Of a DNA stretch of 20,430 bases, positions 20,372-20,430 are shown piece by piece. Source of the DNA: Methanosarcinales archaeon. Its GTDB lineage: Archaea; Halobacteriota; Methanosarcinia; Methanotrichales; Methanotrichaceae. Positions within the stretch are counted from its first letter, which is position 1, and every line of letters starts with the position of its first letter. Location of the stretch: the NCBI GenBank assembly GCA_013415595.1, contig JAAEEW010000053.1, positions 1-20,430 on the forward strand, read 5' to 3'. Both the position numbers and the translations under genes were made by a program. A model generated the notes under the pieces. That model saw nothing but the letters and a program-made list of their open reading frames with translations, did no database searches and had not been told where the DNA came from.

Positions 20372-20430
20372 ATGCAGTTGGAATTAGACCTATCGGAATT
20401 CTGGTGTTGGAATGCAGATTGCCCAACCTA
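20372..20430 (+). CDS. N-terminus of a probable transposase-type zinc-ribbon protein, cut by window edge
   Basis: ATG at 20372 with SD GGGAG five bases upstream; 19 complete codons read MQLELDLSEFWCWNADCPT. The WCWNxDCP pattern (two cysteines four apart) resembles the N-terminal zinc-binding part of IS1-like/helix-turn-helix transposases that are common in Methanothrix, but this is from memory and short. No terminal inverted repeat of an insertion sequence can be recognised in the window. It could equally be another small zinc protein. Confidence 0.45.
   Translation, partial: MQLELDLSEFWCWNADCPT

Noticed and set aside
1..20430. CRISPR array, tRNA or rRNA genes
   Set aside because: No regularly spaced repeats of 20-40 bp and no cloverleaf or rRNA sequence were seen, despite the Cas4-like gene.

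Overview
The window is archaeal and most probably comes from a methanogen of the Methanosarcinales. A G+C-rich Methanothrix-like genome is my best guess. This rests on the ribosomal gene order, the archaeal/eukaryotic-type proteins (L18, L19e, L32e, S4e, L24, S17, Rnp1), TATA-box promoters, and strong Shine-Dalgarno (SD) sites of the GGAGGTGA type. The species is inferred, not shown.

Positions 1-11243 are one long minus-strand ribosomal-protein operon (fused S10 and spc clusters). In transcription order it reads SPOUT methyltransferase-like protein, L3, L4, L23, L2, S19, L22, S3, L29, Rnp1 (RNase P), S17, L14, L24, S4e, L5, S14, S8, L6, L32e, L19e, L18, S5. S5 runs off the left edge. Many neighbours overlap by 1-4 bases (ATGA, GTGA, TGATG). 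A TATA box at 11273-11280 lies so close to the first ATG that the mRNA should be nearly leaderless. S14 (48 residues) is a short gene that is easily missed.

Positions 11400-12100 hold one minus-strand gene for a TIR-domain protein with a C-terminal zinc ribbon. Between its TATA box and start codon is a 20-bp tandem repeat, plus an inverted partial copy, that looks like an operator.

Positions 12195-16942 hold a tight four-gene minus-strand operon: a PlsY-like membrane acyltransferase homologue, an ATP-grasp plus phospho-His swivelling-domain enzyme (rifampin-phosphotransferase/PEP-synthase-like), a membrane-anchored two-domain chelatase-like protein, and a small exported protein. Genes overlap by 16 and 10 bases or are 10 bases apart. 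I know of no described system with this content.

Positions 17438-18879 hold a second minus-strand operon. A Cas4-like PD-(D/E)XK nuclease is split over two overlapping frames beside a membrane segment, so the four cluster cysteines fall in different reading frames. An M23 (LytM)-like protein follows that keeps its zinc ligands but lacks both usual catalytic histidines. Downstream is a U-rich terminator and a long purine/pyrimidine-asymmetric stretch. On the plus strand, 19208-20248 encodes the tRNA m1G37 methyltransferase Trm5b. The right edge has the promoter, an SD-overlapping palindrome and the first 19 codons of a probable transposase-type zinc-ribbon protein.

The left half is core translation machinery. 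The right half is accessory, and the candidate new biology there is the TIR-zinc gene with its operator, the PlsY/phosphotransferase/chelatase operon, and the split Cas4-like/M23-like pair.
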